Shown here: positions 38,628-48,001 of the stretch, piece by piece
Layout: each line of letters begins with the position of its first letter
Position numbering within the stretch: position 1 is the stretch's first letter
Position numbers and translations under genes: made by a program
From: Neorhizobium sp. SHOUNA12A
Lineage (GTDB): Bacteria; Pseudomonadota; Alphaproteobacteria; Rhizobiales; Rhizobiaceae
Direction: 5' to 3'
NCBI RefSeq assembly: GCF_023006505.1
Contig: NZ_JALBGV010000004.1
Coordinates: 1 to 64,000, forward strand
DNA: 64,000 bases
Notes under the pieces: model-generated
Databases searched by the model: none
Told to the model about the DNA's origin: nothing
Seen by the model: only the letters and a program-made list of their open reading frames with translations

Positions 38628-40184
38628 ATGGGTTTATCCGCTAATCTTTTCCTACGCCAAACCCAATCGCTGGTGATGACGCCGCAGCTGATGCAATCCA
38701 TCCAGCTGCTGCAGATGACGCATTTCGAACTCAACCAGTTCATCGCCCAGGAAGTCGAAAAGAACCCGCTGCTCGAAATTACGTCAAACGAGAGCGAAAA
38801 CGACGCGGAAACAGGCTTCGAAACCGCCGACGACTTTGACCCGACCGAAGGCCGCGAGAGTTCGGTAGTGGCCGAAGTCGATAGCGGCTGGTACGAGGGG
38901 TCCTCCTCCATCAGCGCCGAAAGGCTTGGCGAAGGGCTCGACACGGGCTTCGAAAACGTCTTCCCCGACGATGGCCCGGCGCGGCGCGCCGACGCCCCGG
39001 AACTGCTCAGCCAATGGAAATCGATGCCCGGTGGCGATGCCGGCGAAGACTACGACCTGGATGATTTCGTCGCCGGCCAGGTGACGCTACGCGATCACCT
39101 GAACCAGCAGATTCCCTTCCTGATCGTCGATGCGGCCGACCGCCTGACTGCCCGGCATCTCGTCGATCAGCTGGACGAGGCCGGTTATATGCTCGGCGAC
39201 ATCGAGGAGATCGCCGCCCGCCTGGGCAGACGCGTCGAGAATGTAGAAGCCATCCTCCGCTCGCTGCAGACGCTCGATCCGCCGGGCGTCTTCGCGCGAT
39301 CGCTCAGCGAATGTCTGGCAATCCAGCTTCGGGAAAAAGACCGGCTCGACCCGGCCATGGATGCGCTGATCAGACATCTGGATCTGCTGGGCAAACGCGA
39401 CTTCGCCTCGCTTCGAAAGATCTGCGGCGTCGACGACGAAGACCTCATCGACATGCTGGCAGAAATCCGCTGCCTCAACCCGAAGCCCGGCGCCGGCTTC
39501 GAGCGCGGCATGTCTGAGACGATTTCGCCGGATATCGTCGTGCGCGCGGCGCCCGACGGCAGCTGGATGGTCGAGCTCAATCCGGACACCCTCCCGCGCG
39601 TCCTGGTAAACCACAGCTATTTCCAGACGGTGTCCAAGCACTGCCCGAAAAACGGGGACGACCACAACTTCCTTTCCGAATGCATGCAGAATGCCAATTG
39701 GCTGACGCGCAGCCTCGACCAGCGGGCCAAGACGATCATGAAGGTGGCCGCCGAAATCGTCCGGCAACAGGATGCCTTCCTGATGCACGGCGTCGATCAC
39801 CTGCGCCCGCTCAACCTCAAGACCGTCGCCGAAGCGATCAAGATGCATGAATCGACGGTCAGCCGCGTAACCTCCAACAAATACATGCTGACGCCGCGGG
39901 GGCTGTTCGAGCTCAAATATTTCTTCACGGTGTCGATCGGCTCGGCCGAAGAGGGCGGCGACAGCCATTCGGCGGAGGCGGTGCGCCATCGGATTCGCCT
40001 GCTGATCGCCCAGGAAACGCCTGAGACGGTGCTCTCCGACGACGATATCGTCGTCAGCCTGAAACGCGGCGGGGTCGAGCTCGCGCGCCGGACCGTCGCG
40101 AAATACCGCGAGGCGATGAACATTCCTTCGTCCGTCCAGCGCCGCCGCGAAAAGCGTGCGATCGCGGGGGTCGCGGCGTTCTGA
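38628..40184 (+). CDS. rpoN: RNA polymerase sigma-54 factor
   Basis: Directs transcription from -24/-12 promoters that need enhancer-binding activators, controlling nitrogen assimilation, nitrogen fixation and C4-dicarboxylate uptake. The 518-residue protein has the Gln/Leu-rich activator region I (SANLFLRQTQSLVMTPQLMQ), an acidic region II, the core-binding region, and the RpoN box ARRTVAKYRE at 486-495. I chose the ATG at 38628 because rhizobial relatives begin M-x-LSANLFLRQTQ; a TTG at 38604 would add 8 residues. Followed by hpf and ptsN, the conserved sigma-54 cluster. Confidence 0.97.
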   Translation: MGLSANLFLRQTQSLVMTPQLMQSIQLLQMTHFELNQFIAQEVEKNPLLEITSNESENDAETGFETADDFDPTEGRESSVVAEVDSGWYEGSSSISAERLGEGLDTGFENVFPDDGPARRADAPELLSQWKSMPGGDAGEDYDLDDFVAGQVTLRDHLNQQIPFLIVDAADRLTARHLVDQLDEAGYMLGDIEEIAARLGRRVENVEAILRSLQTLDPPGVFARSLSECLAIQLREKDRLDPAMDALIRHLDLLGKRDFASLRKICGVDDEDLIDMLAEIRCLNPKPGAGFERGMSETISPDIVVRAAPDGSWMVELNPDTLPRVLVNHSYFQTVSKHCPKNGDDHNFLSECMQNANWLTRSLDQRAKTIMKVAAEIVRQQDAFLMHGVDHLRPLNLKTVAEAIKMHESTVSRVTSNKYMLTPRGLFELKYFFTVSIGSAEEGGDSHSAEAVRHRIRLLIAQETPETVLSDDDIVVSLKRGGVELARRTVAKYREAMNIPSSVQRRREKRAIAGVAAF

Positions 40185-40244
40185 GATACCGGCGAAACAC
40201 CCGGGTTTCCACAGGCCTACGTAGAAGTCCCGAGGTCCGCTGCC

Positions 40245-40273
40245 GTTGACATTTAAAACATCGGGCGCTAGAA
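40245..40273 (+). promoter_or_regulatory. Promoter of hpf
   Basis: GTTGAC (40245-40250) and CTAGAA (40268-40273) are spaced by exactly 17 nt, a good match to the rhizobial housekeeping consensus. The implied leader before hpf is about 150 nt. Confidence 0.55.
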
Positions 40274-40432
40274 GCCCGCCGCAACTGCACGGGGCATGGC
40301 ACGAAACGTATCCCATTATCCAGACAGGCATCGATTGCAGCAATTTGGCCCAGTCGCATGTGAACGGCTTGGATGCGGGGACGGCTTGGCGTAGACTGGA
40401 ACACGCAAGTCACGACAAGAAGGAAGAACTCC

Positions 40433-41008
40433 ATGAGTGTGCGTGTATCCGGTAAGCATATGGAAATTGGCGATTCGTTCCGTCAAAGGATCGAGGACCA
40501 AATCGGAGAAGCGGTTACAAAATACTTCGACGGAGGCTACTCAGGCCAAGTCATCGTGGAAAAGGCTGGTTCGCGCTTTTCTGCCGACTGCAAGGTGCAT
40601 CTCGATACCGGGATCGTCCTGCATGCGGCCGGCGAGGCGAATGATCCGCAGATCAGTTTCGATGCCGCAGCACAGCGGATCGAAAAACGTCTGCGCCGCT
40701 ACAAGCGGCGGCTCAAGGATCATCATGCCGGCAACCATGTGAATGGTTATGCGGAAGTTGCCTACACTGTTATGGACAGCGTACCGGATGAAGGGGAGGA
40801 AGTGCCCGAGGATTTCGCGCCGACCATCGTCGCGGAAAGTTCGAAGCAGTTGAAGACGATGACGGTCGCAAGCGCCGTCATGGCACTTGATATGACAGAC
40901 GAGCCTGTTCTTCTGTTCCGTAGCCCCGGCAAGGAACATCTGAACATTGTGTACCGCCGCAATGACGGCAATATTGGCTGGATCGATTCCACCAATATCA
41001 AGAACTAA
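40433..41008 (+). CDS. hpf: Long-form ribosome hibernation promoting factor
   Basis: Binds the 30S decoding region in stationary phase and joins 70S ribosomes into inactive dimers. The 191-residue length and two domains (RaiA-type N-terminal about 1-110, rich in basic residues; C-terminal dimerisation domain about 130-191 with PVLLFRSPGKEHLNIVYRRN) mark the long form. AAGGAAG is 6 nt before the ATG at 40433. It stands between rpoN and ptsN as in most proteobacteria. Confidence 0.95.
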   Translation: MSVRVSGKHMEIGDSFRQRIEDQIGEAVTKYFDGGYSGQVIVEKAGSRFSADCKVHLDTGIVLHAAGEANDPQISFDAAAQRIEKRLRRYKRRLKDHHAGNHVNGYAEVAYTVMDSVPDEGEEVPEDFAPTIVAESSKQLKTMTVASAVMALDMTDEPVLLFRSPGKEHLNIVYRRNDGNIGWIDSTNIKN

Positions 41009-41014
41009 CAACTT

Positions 41015-41044
41015 GGGGAGAGCGTCGGAGACGGCGCTCCCCTT
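41015..41044 (+). terminator. Hairpin between hpf and ptsN
   Basis: GGGGAG (41015-41020) pairs with CTCCCC (41037-41042), enclosing CGTC/GACG. Only two T follow, so it may be an attenuator or an mRNA-stability element rather than a full terminator. Confidence 0.45.
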
Positions 41045-41085
41045 CGCCTAGGGCACAAGCTCTTGCGGCACGAAGGATGAAGAGA

Positions 41086-41550
41086 ATGGCATTGGCAGAT
41101 TTGCTGCAGCAAGATGCGATTATTCCTGCCCTAAAGGTAAACTCCAAAAAGCAGCTATTGCAGGAGCTGGCGGCCAAGGCTTCCAAGTTGACGGGCGTGA
41201 GCGAACGAGAAATCTTCGACATCATCCTGCAGCGCGAGCGGCTCGGTTCCACCGGCGTCGGCCACGGCATCGCCATCCCGCACGGCAAGCTCAACAGCAT
41301 CTCGTCGATCAAGGGTATTTTCGCGCGTCTTGAAGCGCCGGTCGATTTCGAAGCGCTCGACGACGAGCCGGTCGATCTGGTGTTCCTGCTGCTGGCACCC
41401 GAAGGCGCCGGCGCCGATCACCTGAAGGCCCTGTCGCGCATCGCCCGCGTCCTGCGCGACCAGGATCTCGTCGCCAAGCTGCGCAAGACCGATTCCGCTT
41501 CGGCGATCTATGCCTTCCTCAACGAGGAACAGGCCAACCACGCCGCCTGA
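41086..41550 (+). CDS. ptsN: PTS IIA-like nitrogen regulatory protein PtsN (EIIA-Ntr)
   Basis: The terminal phospho-acceptor of the nitrogen-related phosphotransferase chain, regulating potassium transport and other processes in rhizobia. The 154-residue protein has active-site His66 in GIAIPHGK, with His60 nearby. The ATG at 41086 is favoured over one three codons earlier, because AAGG would then touch the start codon. A strong terminator follows. Confidence 0.95.
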   Translation: MALADLLQQDAIIPALKVNSKKQLLQELAAKASKLTGVSEREIFDIILQRERLGSTGVGHGIAIPHGKLNSISSIKGIFARLEAPVDFEALDDEPVDLVFLLLAPEGAGADHLKALSRIARVLRDQDLVAKLRKTDSASAIYAFLNEEQANHAA

Positions 41551-41578
41551 CGGCATATGCATTCGTGGGGACGAAACG

Positions 41579-41620
41579 AACCGCCCGGCCGCTGTTAAAG
41601 CGCCGGGCGGTTTTGTTTTT
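41579..41620 (+). terminator. Terminator after ptsN
   Basis: A 9-bp perfect stem (CCGCCCGGC 41581-41589 with GCCGGGCGG 41602-41610), extended by AA/TT, is followed by TTTTGTTTTT. Confidence 0.92.
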
Positions 41621-41752
41621 GAGCCGCATTTCGCGGGGATTATGCGTGGAAACTCAACGGATCTGGAACAATCGCCAGTCCGACGAGCAAACACCAACGG
41701 GAGTGTCCGGCCTAGAATGAGAAGCAGGCATATCGCCTGCTCCTCAAAGACT

Positions 41753-42394
41753 TCAGGCGCTTTTCTCACCGGCGGCTTCTGCAGAGGCTTCCGCCTTCGG
41801 TCCACCTTTTGCGACACCGACCATAGCGGGCCGCAGCACGCGTTCACCGATGGTGAAACCAGCCTGGACGACCTGGACGACGGTATTGTTCGGGACAGCA
41901 GGGTTCGGGATTTCGAACATCGCCTGGTGGAAGTTCGGGTCGAACTTCTGGCCTTCAGGATCGATCTTCTTCACGCCGTGGCGCTCCAGAGCGGACAGCA
42001 TCGAGCGTTCAGTCATCTCGACGCCCTCCAGGAGCGTGGTCAGCGAGGCATCTGCCGTGGCGCGCATTTCGGTCGGCACGGCGTCCAGCGCCCGGCGCAG
42101 GTTGTCCGAAACGGCGAGCATGTCGCGTGCAAAGCCGGCCGCCGCATAGGACTTAGCGTCCTTGATTTCGCGTTCGGTGCGGCGGCGCAGGTTATCCATC
42201 TCAGCGGCAAGCCGCAGGAAGCGGTCGCGCAACTCGTTGTTTTCGGCCTTCAGCAATTCCAGCGGATCAGGTTCGGCGGCAGGCGCCTCGGCATTCTTCT
42301 GGTTGGCCGCGTCCTCAAGAGCAGATGCTACGGCTTCCGCGGCGTTCTCCGCGGCAGTTGCGTCAGGTCCGTTCTTGTTGGTTTCGTCGGTCAT
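41753..42394 (-). CDS. grpE: Nucleotide exchange factor GrpE
   Basis: Releases ADP from DnaK and acts as a thermosensor in the chaperone cycle. The 213-residue protein has an acidic, Ala/Glu-rich N-terminal region, a long paired helix (about 50-110) and a C-terminal beta-wing domain with [16 protein letters not shown] is 6 nt upstream of the ATG. It follows hrcA by 118 nt on the same strand; dnaK is not in this window. Confidence 0.96.
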   Translation of the reverse strand: MTDETNKNGPDATAAENAAEAVASALEDAANQKNAEAPAAEPDPLELLKAENNELRDRFLRLAAEMDNLRRRTEREIKDAKSYAAAGFARDMLAVSDNLRRALDAVPTEMRATADASLTTLLEGVEMTERSMLSALERHGVKKIDPEGQKFDPNFHQAMFEIPNPAVPNNTVVQVVQAGFTIGERVLRPAMVGVAKGGPKAEASAEAAGEKSA

Positions 42395-42512
42395 GACGGT
42401 CTCCGGTTATTCTTGACTTCGATTTACGGGCTTGGATTTGTGCCCGATATCGAGGTTTAAGGTGGAAAAATCAAGGCTTGCTGGGAAACTTGGGCCGGTC
42501 CGGCCGCAAAAT

Positions 42513-43592
42513 TCAGCGCGACAGCCTGGCAAGCAGCTGCGCGGTGTAATCCACCATCGGCACGATGCGGGAATAATTGAGCCGCGTCGGCCCGATGACA
42601 CCGACGGCACCGACGATGCGGTCCTCGCCGTCGCGATAAGGCGCCACGATGAGCGACGAGCCGGAAAGCGAAAACAGCTTGTTTTCCGAGCCTATGAAGA
42701 TCCGGACGCCCGGCCCCTTTTCGGCGAGATCAAGAATCTCGATCAGACTGTCCTTCTTTTCGAGATCATCGAAAAGCAGCCGCAAACGATCGAGATCGGC
42801 AACATCCGCCAGGCCTTCGAGCAGATTGGCCCGGCCGCGGACGATCAGTTGGGTCGGCTTTCCTTCCTCGCTGTCGCCGGACCAGACCGCCAGACCGCGC
42901 TCGACCAGTTCCTGCGAGAGCGCATAAAGCTCGCCCTGGACCTGGTCCTTGAGGGTCTTCAACTGGCCACGCAGTTCCGGCAGGGTCTGGCCGCTCAGGT
43001 GGGCATTGAGGAAATTCGCCGCCTCGGTCAGCTGCGACGAGGTCACGCCGGCGGGCAATTCGATGATGCGGTTTTCGACCTGGTTGTGATCGCCGACCAG
43101 CACGGCGAGCGCCTTGGTCGGCTCAAGGCGGATAAACTCGACATGCTTGAGGACCGGATCGCTCTTGGTGGTGATGACGATGCCGGCGCCGCGCGAGACG
43201 CCCGACAACATGCGGCTTGCCTCCGCCATCAGGCTTTCCATCGGCTGATCTCGGTCGGCCGGGCGGATTTGCCGATCGATATTGGCACGCTCCTCGGCAG
43301 ACAGGTCTCCGACCTGCATGAAGGCGTCAACGAAAAACCGGAGCCCCGACTGGGTCGGCAGGCGCCCGGCGCTGATATGCGGGGAATAGATGAGGCCGAG
43401 TTCCTCAAGATCGCTCATCACATTGCGCACCGAAGCCGGCGACAAAGAGATGGGCAGCAGCCGTGAAAGATTGCGGGAGCCTAGCGGCTCACCGTTTTCC
43501 AGGTAGCTTTCCACGATGCGGCGGAAAATTTCGCGCGAACGGTCATCGAGCACAGAGCCGCTGTCCCTACCCGTCGATGCCGAAAATCCCAT
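42513..43592 (-). CDS. hrcA: Heat-inducible transcription repressor HrcA
   Basis: Represses groESL and related genes through CIRCE elements and is released on heat stress as GroEL is titrated. The 359-residue protein has an N-terminal winged helix ([16 protein letters not shown], then [17 protein letters not shown]), a GAF-like middle and a C-terminal dimerisation part ending [18 protein letters not shown] precedes the ATG at 43592. No CIRCE repeat is seen here, so autoregulation is not evident. Divergent from rph. Confidence 0.95.
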   Translation of the reverse strand: MGFSASTGRDSGSVLDDRSREIFRRIVESYLENGEPLGSRNLSRLLPISLSPASVRNVMSDLEELGLIYSPHISAGRLPTQSGLRFFVDAFMQVGDLSAEERANIDRQIRPADRDQPMESLMAEASRMLSGVSRGAGIVITTKSDPVLKHVEFIRLEPTKALAVLVGDHNQVENRIIELPAGVTSSQLTEAANFLNAHLSGQTLPELRGQLKTLKDQVQGELYALSQELVERGLAVWSGDSEEGKPTQLIVRGRANLLEGLADVADLDRLRLLFDDLEKKDSLIEILDLAEKGPGVRIFIGSENKLFSLSGSSLIVAPYRDGEDRIVGAVGVIGPTRLNYSRIVPMVDYTAQLLARLSR

Positions 43593-43627
43593 CTAGACCT
43601 TCACCGTTCCGTTGATCATTCGACAAA

Positions 43628-43656
43628 ATATAGTCATTCGACGCGCCTTCTCCAAA
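43628..43656 (-). promoter_or_regulatory. Putative hrcA promoter
   Basis: On the minus strand a perfect rhizobial -10 CTATAT (43628-43633) lies 17 nt after TTTGGA (43651-43656), a weak -35. It is 36 nt upstream of the hrcA start. Confidence 0.45.
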
Positions 43657-43768
43657 GGGAAAATTGCGCCAGCCACGATCATTCGCTTGCACACTCATCA
43701 GGGCTTTTTCTTTGCAAAAGCTTGGCCGGGGCCGTAGAAGGCGGAAACAGAAATCCAGGGAGTGAAGC

Positions 43769-44485
43769 ATGCGGCCTTCAGGCAGACAGTTGAACCAGAT
43801 GCGCAAGGTCTCGTTCGAGCGCAATTTCTCCAAGCACGCGGAAGGTTCCTGCCTCGTGAAGTTCGGCGACACGCATGTGCTCTGCACCGCGAGTCTTGAA
43901 GAAAAGACGCCGCCGTGGCTGCGCAACAGCGGCAAAGGCTGGGTGACGGCCGAATACGGCATGCTGCCGCGCGCCACCGGCGACCGCATGAAGCGCGAAG
44001 CCGCCAGCGGCAAGCAGGGCGGCCGCACCCAGGAAATCCAGCGCCTGATCGGTCGGTCCTTGCGCGCCGTCATCGATCTCGAAGCACTCGGCGAAAAGCA
44101 GATCACCATCGACTGCGACGTCATCCAGGCGGATGGCGGCACCCGCACCGCCTCGATCACCGGTGGCTGGATTGCGCTCTACGACTGCCTGAAGTGGATG
44201 GAAGCCCGCTCGATGACCAAGGTCGACAAGGTGCTGAAGGACCATGTCGCGGCGATCTCCTGCGGCATCTTTGCCGGCCAGCCGGTAATCGACCTCGACT
44301 ATATCGAGGATTCGGCTGCCGAGACGGACGCCAATTTCGTCATGACCGGTTCCGGCGGCATCGTCGAGGTGCAGGGCACGGCGGAAGGCAAGCCCTTCAG
44401 CCAGGAAGAGTTCCTGAAGCTGCTGGCGCTCGCTCAGGACGGTACCCAGGAACTGGTGGCGCTGCAGAAGCAGGCGATTGCCTGA
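43769..44485 (+). CDS. rph: Ribonuclease PH
   Basis: A phosphorolytic 3-prime exoribonuclease that trims tRNA precursors. The 238-residue protein begins [12 protein letters not shown] and contains the phosphate-binding [17 protein letters not shown] (Arg and Gln-Glu) and the [18 protein letters not shown] metal site. GGGAG is 6 nt before the ATG. It heads a four-gene plus-strand run rph-VOC-rdgB-hemW. Confidence 0.97.
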   Translation: MRPSGRQLNQMRKVSFERNFSKHAEGSCLVKFGDTHVLCTASLEEKTPPWLRNSGKGWVTAEYGMLPRATGDRMKREAASGKQGGRTQEIQRLIGRSLRAVIDLEALGEKQITIDCDVIQADGGTRTASITGGWIALYDCLKWMEARSMTKVDKVLKDHVAAISCGIFAGQPVIDLDYIEDSAAETDANFVMTGSGGIVEVQGTAEGKPFSQEEFLKLLALAQDGTQELVALQKQAIA

Positions 44486-44503
44486 ACCTGAAAGAGGTGC
44501 GGT

Positions 44504-44911
44504 TTGATTGAAGGCATTCTCGAAACCGCGCTCTACGCCGATGATCTCGATGCCGCCGAAGCGTTCTACGGCGGCATTCTCGGCCTTGAGAAGGTGCTGC
44601 GCGCTGGTACCAGACATGTGTTCTTCCGTTGTGGGCCGGGGATCCTGCTGATCTTCAATCCGGCTGAGACGATCAAGCCACCGCCCGCCGATGCGCTGCC
44701 CGTACCGCCACATGGCGCGACGGGACCGGGACATGTCTGCTTTCGCATGACGGGCGACGCGATTGACTTGATCAAGGAAAAGCTCAACAAGGCAGGGATT
44801 GCCATCGAAAGCGATTTCCGCTGGCCGAACGGTGCCCGCTCAATCTATTTCCGCGATCCGGCCGGCAACAGCCTGGAATGCGCAGAGCCCAGGCTCTGGA
44901 ATATCGAATAG
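44504..44911 (+). CDS. VOC-family glyoxalase/dioxygenase-like protein
   Basis: A 135-residue vicinal oxygen chelate protein: first half [20 protein letters not shown], second half GHVCFRM and [16 protein letters not shown], giving the His/Glu metal-ligand pattern. The start is TTG at 44504 with AAAGAGG 6-7 nt upstream; 18 nt after rph. Insertion of a VOC gene between rph and rdgB recurs in rhizobia. Substrate is unknown. Confidence 0.85.
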   Translation: MIEGILETALYADDLDAAEAFYGGILGLEKVLRAGTRHVFFRCGPGILLIFNPAETIKPPPADALPVPPHGATGPGHVCFRMTGDAIDLIKEKLNKAGIAIESDFRWPNGARSIYFRDPAGNSLECAEPRLWNIE

Positions 44912-44919
44912 GAATTATC

Positions 44920-45564
44920 ATGCGCAAGCTCGATACCAAGACGATCGTGGTCGCCAGCCACAATGCCGGAAAGATCCGCGAAATCGCCGAACTGATCGGC
45001 CCCTTCGGTTTCTCGGCCAAATCCGCCGCCGAATTGCAATTCGAAGAGCCGGACGAGACGGGCACGACATTCGAGGAAAATGCCGCGATCAAGGCACTCG
45101 CCTCCGCCAGGGCCTCCGGCCTGCCCGCACTGTCTGACGATTCCGGTATTGTCATCGACGCGCTCGACGGCGCGCCGGGTGTCTATACCGCCAATTGGGC
45201 GGAGCGTGAGGATGGCAGCCGCGATTTTCAGATGGCGATGGAAAAGGTCGAGAAGGCGCTTGAAGAACGCGGCGCGACCAAGCCGGAACAGCGCGGTTGC
45301 CGCTTTGTCAGCGTTCTCTGTCTCGCGTGGCCTGACGGACACACGGAAATGTTCCGGGGCGAAGTGGAAGGCACCGTAGTGTGGCCGCCGCGCGGCACCC
45401 AGGGTTTTGGTTATGACCCGGTCTTCCAACCGGAAGGCTATGATATTACCTTCGGTGAAATGAGTAGTGATCAGAAACACGGCTGGAAACCTGGCGAACC
45501 GGAAGCGCTTTCGCATCGCGCCCGCGCCTTCAAGCGTTTCGTCGAAACCTGCCTGGAGGCTTGA
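44920..45564 (+). CDS. rdgB: Non-canonical purine NTP pyrophosphatase RdgB/HAM1
   Basis: Hydrolyses ITP, dITP and XTP to keep deaminated purines out of nucleic acids. The 214-residue protein has the start [13 protein letters not shown], the [11 protein letters not shown] catalytic Asp segment and [16 protein letters not shown] is 6 nt before the ATG at 44920; an in-frame upstream start at 44878 lies inside the VOC gene. 8 nt gap to VOC and 6 nt to hemW. Confidence 0.96.
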   Translation: MRKLDTKTIVVASHNAGKIREIAELIGPFGFSAKSAAELQFEEPDETGTTFEENAAIKALASARASGLPALSDDSGIVIDALDGAPGVYTANWAEREDGSRDFQMAMEKVEKALEERGATKPEQRGCRFVSVLCLAWPDGHTEMFRGEVEGTVVWPPRGTQGFGYDPVFQPEGYDITFGEMSSDQKHGWKPGEPEALSHRARAFKRFVETCLEA

Positions 45565-45570
45565 GGCATT

Positions 45571-46764
45571 TTGAACTCAGCCGCTCCTCTTCTGCGCGAC
45601 ACGCTTCTGCCCGATACCGGCGAGCCGGGTTTTGGCGTCTATGTGCATTGGCCATTCTGTGCGGCCAAGTGCCCCTATTGCGACTTCAACAGCCATGTAC
45701 GCCATCAGCCCGTGGACCAGCCGCGTTTCACCGCCGCCTTCCTGAAGGAGATGGAAGTGATGCGACGGATGAGCGGGCCGAAAACCGTCACCAGTATTTT
45801 CCTCGGCGGCGGCACGCCGTCTCTGATGGACCCCGCCACGGTCTCGGCGATCCTCGACGGCATTGCCAGGCATTGGCATGTGCCCGACGGCATCGAGATC
45901 ACCATGGAAGCCAACCCTTCGAGCGTCGAGGCGACACGCTTCCGCGGCTATCGGGCCGCCGGCGTCAACCGCGTCTCGCTCGGCGTCCAGGCGCTCAACG
46001 ATCCGGACCTCAAATTCCTCGGTCGGCTGCATGACGTTGCCGATGCGCTGAAGGCCATCAAACTGGCGCGGGAGATCTTTCCGCGCATGTCCTTCGATCT
46101 CATCTATGCCCGGCCGAAACAGACGGTCGAGGCCTGGGAAGCGGAGCTGAAGGAAGCGGTTTCCTACGCGGTCGACCATTTGTCGCTCTACCAGCTCACC
46201 ATCGAGGAAGGCACGCCCTTCTATGGCCTGCACAAGGCTGGCAAGCTGATCGTGCCGGATGACGACCAGTCGGCGGCCCTCTACGAGGCGACCCAACAGA
46301 TCACCGAGGGGTTCGGCATGCCAGCCTACGAGGTTTCCAACCACGCCCGCCCCGGTGCTGAAAGCCGCCATAACCTGACCTATTGGCGTTACGGCGACTA
46401 TGCAGGCATCGGACCCGGCGCCCACGGTCGGCTGATGCGTGGCAGAAACAAGATCGCGACCTCCACCGAACGTCGTCCGGAAACCTGGCTGGAACAGGTG
46501 GAACGTGTCGGCCACGGCATGCTGGACGAAGAAATCCTTGGCTTCGAGGAACAGGCCGACGAGTTGCTGCTGATGGGCCTGCGCCTGCGGGAAGGCGTCG
46601 ATCTCGCCCGCTGGCAGCAGCTTTCCGGCCGGGACCCCGACCCGATCCGCGAGGAAAGGTTGCTGGAATATGGCTTCATCGAGCGGATCGGCAACTCGCG
46701 GCTGCGCTGCACGCCGTCCGGTATGCTGATCCTCGACGCTGTCGTGGCCGATCTCGCCTGCTGA
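45571..46764 (+). CDS. hemW: HemW-like radical SAM heme chaperone
   Basis: A 397-residue relative of oxygen-independent coproporphyrinogen oxidase HemN. The cluster motif CAAKCPYCDF has the three-Cys radical SAM form; HemN proper has a fourth Cys, CxxxCxxCxC, with the last one replaced here by Phe-Asn. That feature, the length, and the GGGTPSLM and C-terminal HemN_C region mark it as HemW, thought to insert heme into respiratory enzymes. The start is TTG at 45571 behind TGAGG. Confidence 0.92.
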   Translation: MNSAAPLLRDTLLPDTGEPGFGVYVHWPFCAAKCPYCDFNSHVRHQPVDQPRFTAAFLKEMEVMRRMSGPKTVTSIFLGGGTPSLMDPATVSAILDGIARHWHVPDGIEITMEANPSSVEATRFRGYRAAGVNRVSLGVQALNDPDLKFLGRLHDVADALKAIKLAREIFPRMSFDLIYARPKQTVEAWEAELKEAVSYAVDHLSLYQLTIEEGTPFYGLHKAGKLIVPDDDQSAALYEATQQITEGFGMPAYEVSNHARPGAESRHNLTYWRYGDYAGIGPGAHGRLMRGRNKIATSTERRPETWLEQVERVGHGMLDEEILGFEEQADELLLMGLRLREGVDLARWQQLSGRDPDPIREERLLEYGFIERIGNSRLRCTPSGMLILDAVVADLAC

Positions 46765-46775
46765 AAACCCGGCGC

Positions 46776-47369
46776 TTAAGCTTTTACCGCCAGGACATGC
46801 AGCCAGTCGGTCGGCTTCCTGTCGTAGCCGCTGCCCTGTACCTCATCGATATCGACGGATGTCCAGGCGAAAGCCCCGTAGGCCGCACTTAGCCAGGCCT
46901 TGGACGGGTAATTGTAATAACGCCCGAGGCCGTCATGCCCCTCGGCTTCGCCAGCCTTGAAACTCGAATAGAAGACGCCGCCTGGGCGCAAGGCCTCGTG
47001 GATGCGGCCGAGAATGCCGCCGAGTTCCGCCCGTGGTGCATGCAGCAGGCAGGCATTGGCCCATATGCCATCGAAAGCCGAGACCGCGTCGATATCCCCG
47101 AAACGGAGCACGCTAACCGGCCTGCCCAGATGTTTGGAAGCTTCCTGCGCCATCTCCGGCGTGCCATCGGTGGGCGTGACGTCGAAACCCCGCGCGATCA
47201 TGACTTCGCTATCCCGCCCGCTGCCGCAGCCGAGTTCGAGGATGGCAGCGCCAGGCACAAGTTTCGACAGGAAGCTATCGAGGCGGCGTGTGTTTGGTGC
47301 GGAACTCTCCGCGTAAGCCACCGCGTTTTCGCTGTAGAAGCTCGCCGTCGGATCCTTTTCCATGGCCAT
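46776..47369 (-). CDS. Class I SAM-dependent methyltransferase
   Basis: A 197-residue methyltransferase with SAM motif I at ILELGCGSGRDSEVM and a following acidic strand TPTDGTPEM. The family includes small-molecule and tellurite-resistance type enzymes; the exact substrate cannot be told. GAGG sits 7 nt before the ATG at 47369. It follows the lysE-type gene by 9 nt and probably shares its transcript. Confidence 0.8.
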   Translation of the reverse strand: MAMEKDPTASFYSENAVAYAESSAPNTRRLDSFLSKLVPGAAILELGCGSGRDSEVMIARGFDVTPTDGTPEMAQEASKHLGRPVSVLRFGDIDAVSAFDGIWANACLLHAPRAELGGILGRIHEALRPGGVFYSSFKAGEAEGHDGLGRYYNYPSKAWLSAAYGAFAWTSVDIDEVQGSGYDRKPTDWLHVLAVKA

Positions 47370-47378
47370 TCGTGATCC

Positions 47379-47996
47379 TCAGCGCTGCGACATCAGCAGC
47401 TTGGTGCCAAAGCCGACAAAAACCATGCCGACGCCCAGATCGATCTTCTTCTTTGCCTTCAGATAGGCTGCGGCCACCGTCCGGTGAGTGATCAGCGCGA
47501 CGAGAAAAGAATAATAGATGGTCGAAACGGTGACCATGACCGCGATCGCCGCCAAGCCATAGAGGAAGGGCGTTCCGACCGGCATGGTCGCGGCAAAAAG
47601 GCTGGCAACGAACAGCGCCGATTTCGGATTGGCAAGATTAGTCACCAGGCCCATGCGATAGGCGGTCTTGAGCGGCACGTCGATACGCGCCACCGCTATA
47701 TCAGCCGACTGGCGCGACTTTCGCGCATCTAGGAATATCTTCAATCCGAGCCAGACAAGATAAAGTCCGCCGACGATCTTCAACGCCACATAGGCGAAAG
47801 GTGCCGCCTGGAAGAGGACATTGATCCCCAGCCACCCGGCAAGACCCCAGCAGAACGTGCCTGTAATGGTCCCCATTGCCGCGAGAATCGGCACGCGACG
47901 CGGCGCGGTCAGCGCATAACGCATGACCAGAAGCGTGTTGGGCCCTGGCGTTATGCACGCCACGGCCCAGATCATTGCAACAGAAAGCAGAAACAT
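47379..47996 (-). CDS. LysE-family amino acid exporter
   Basis: A 205-residue inner-membrane protein with six hydrophobic helices. The family motif near the start, ACITPGPNTLLVMRYAL, is typical of LysE/RhtB exporters of amino acids and homoserine lactones. It begins just 5 nt after the dnaA stop with no clear ribosome site, so it may be translationally coupled to dnaA. The substrate is unknown. Confidence 0.88.
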   Translation of the reverse strand: MFLLSVAMIWAVACITPGPNTLLVMRYALTAPRRVPILAAMGTITGTFCWGLAGWLGINVLFQAAPFAYVALKIVGGLYLVWLGLKIFLDARKSRQSADIAVARIDVPLKTAYRMGLVTNLANPKSALFVASLFAATMPVGTPFLYGLAAIAVMVTVSTIYYSFLVALITHRTVAAAYLKAKKKIDLGVGMVFVGFGTKLLMSQR

Positions 47997-48001
47997 GGAT
48001 T

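Noticed and set aside
40297..40312. Sigma-54 (-24/-12) promoter upstream of hpf
   Set aside because: TGGCAC is present, but the expected TTGC after 5 nt is GTAT, so the -12 element is missing.
43593..43768. CIRCE element upstream of hrcA
   Set aside because: The TTAGCACTC-N9-GAGTGCTAA repeat is not present in the gap.
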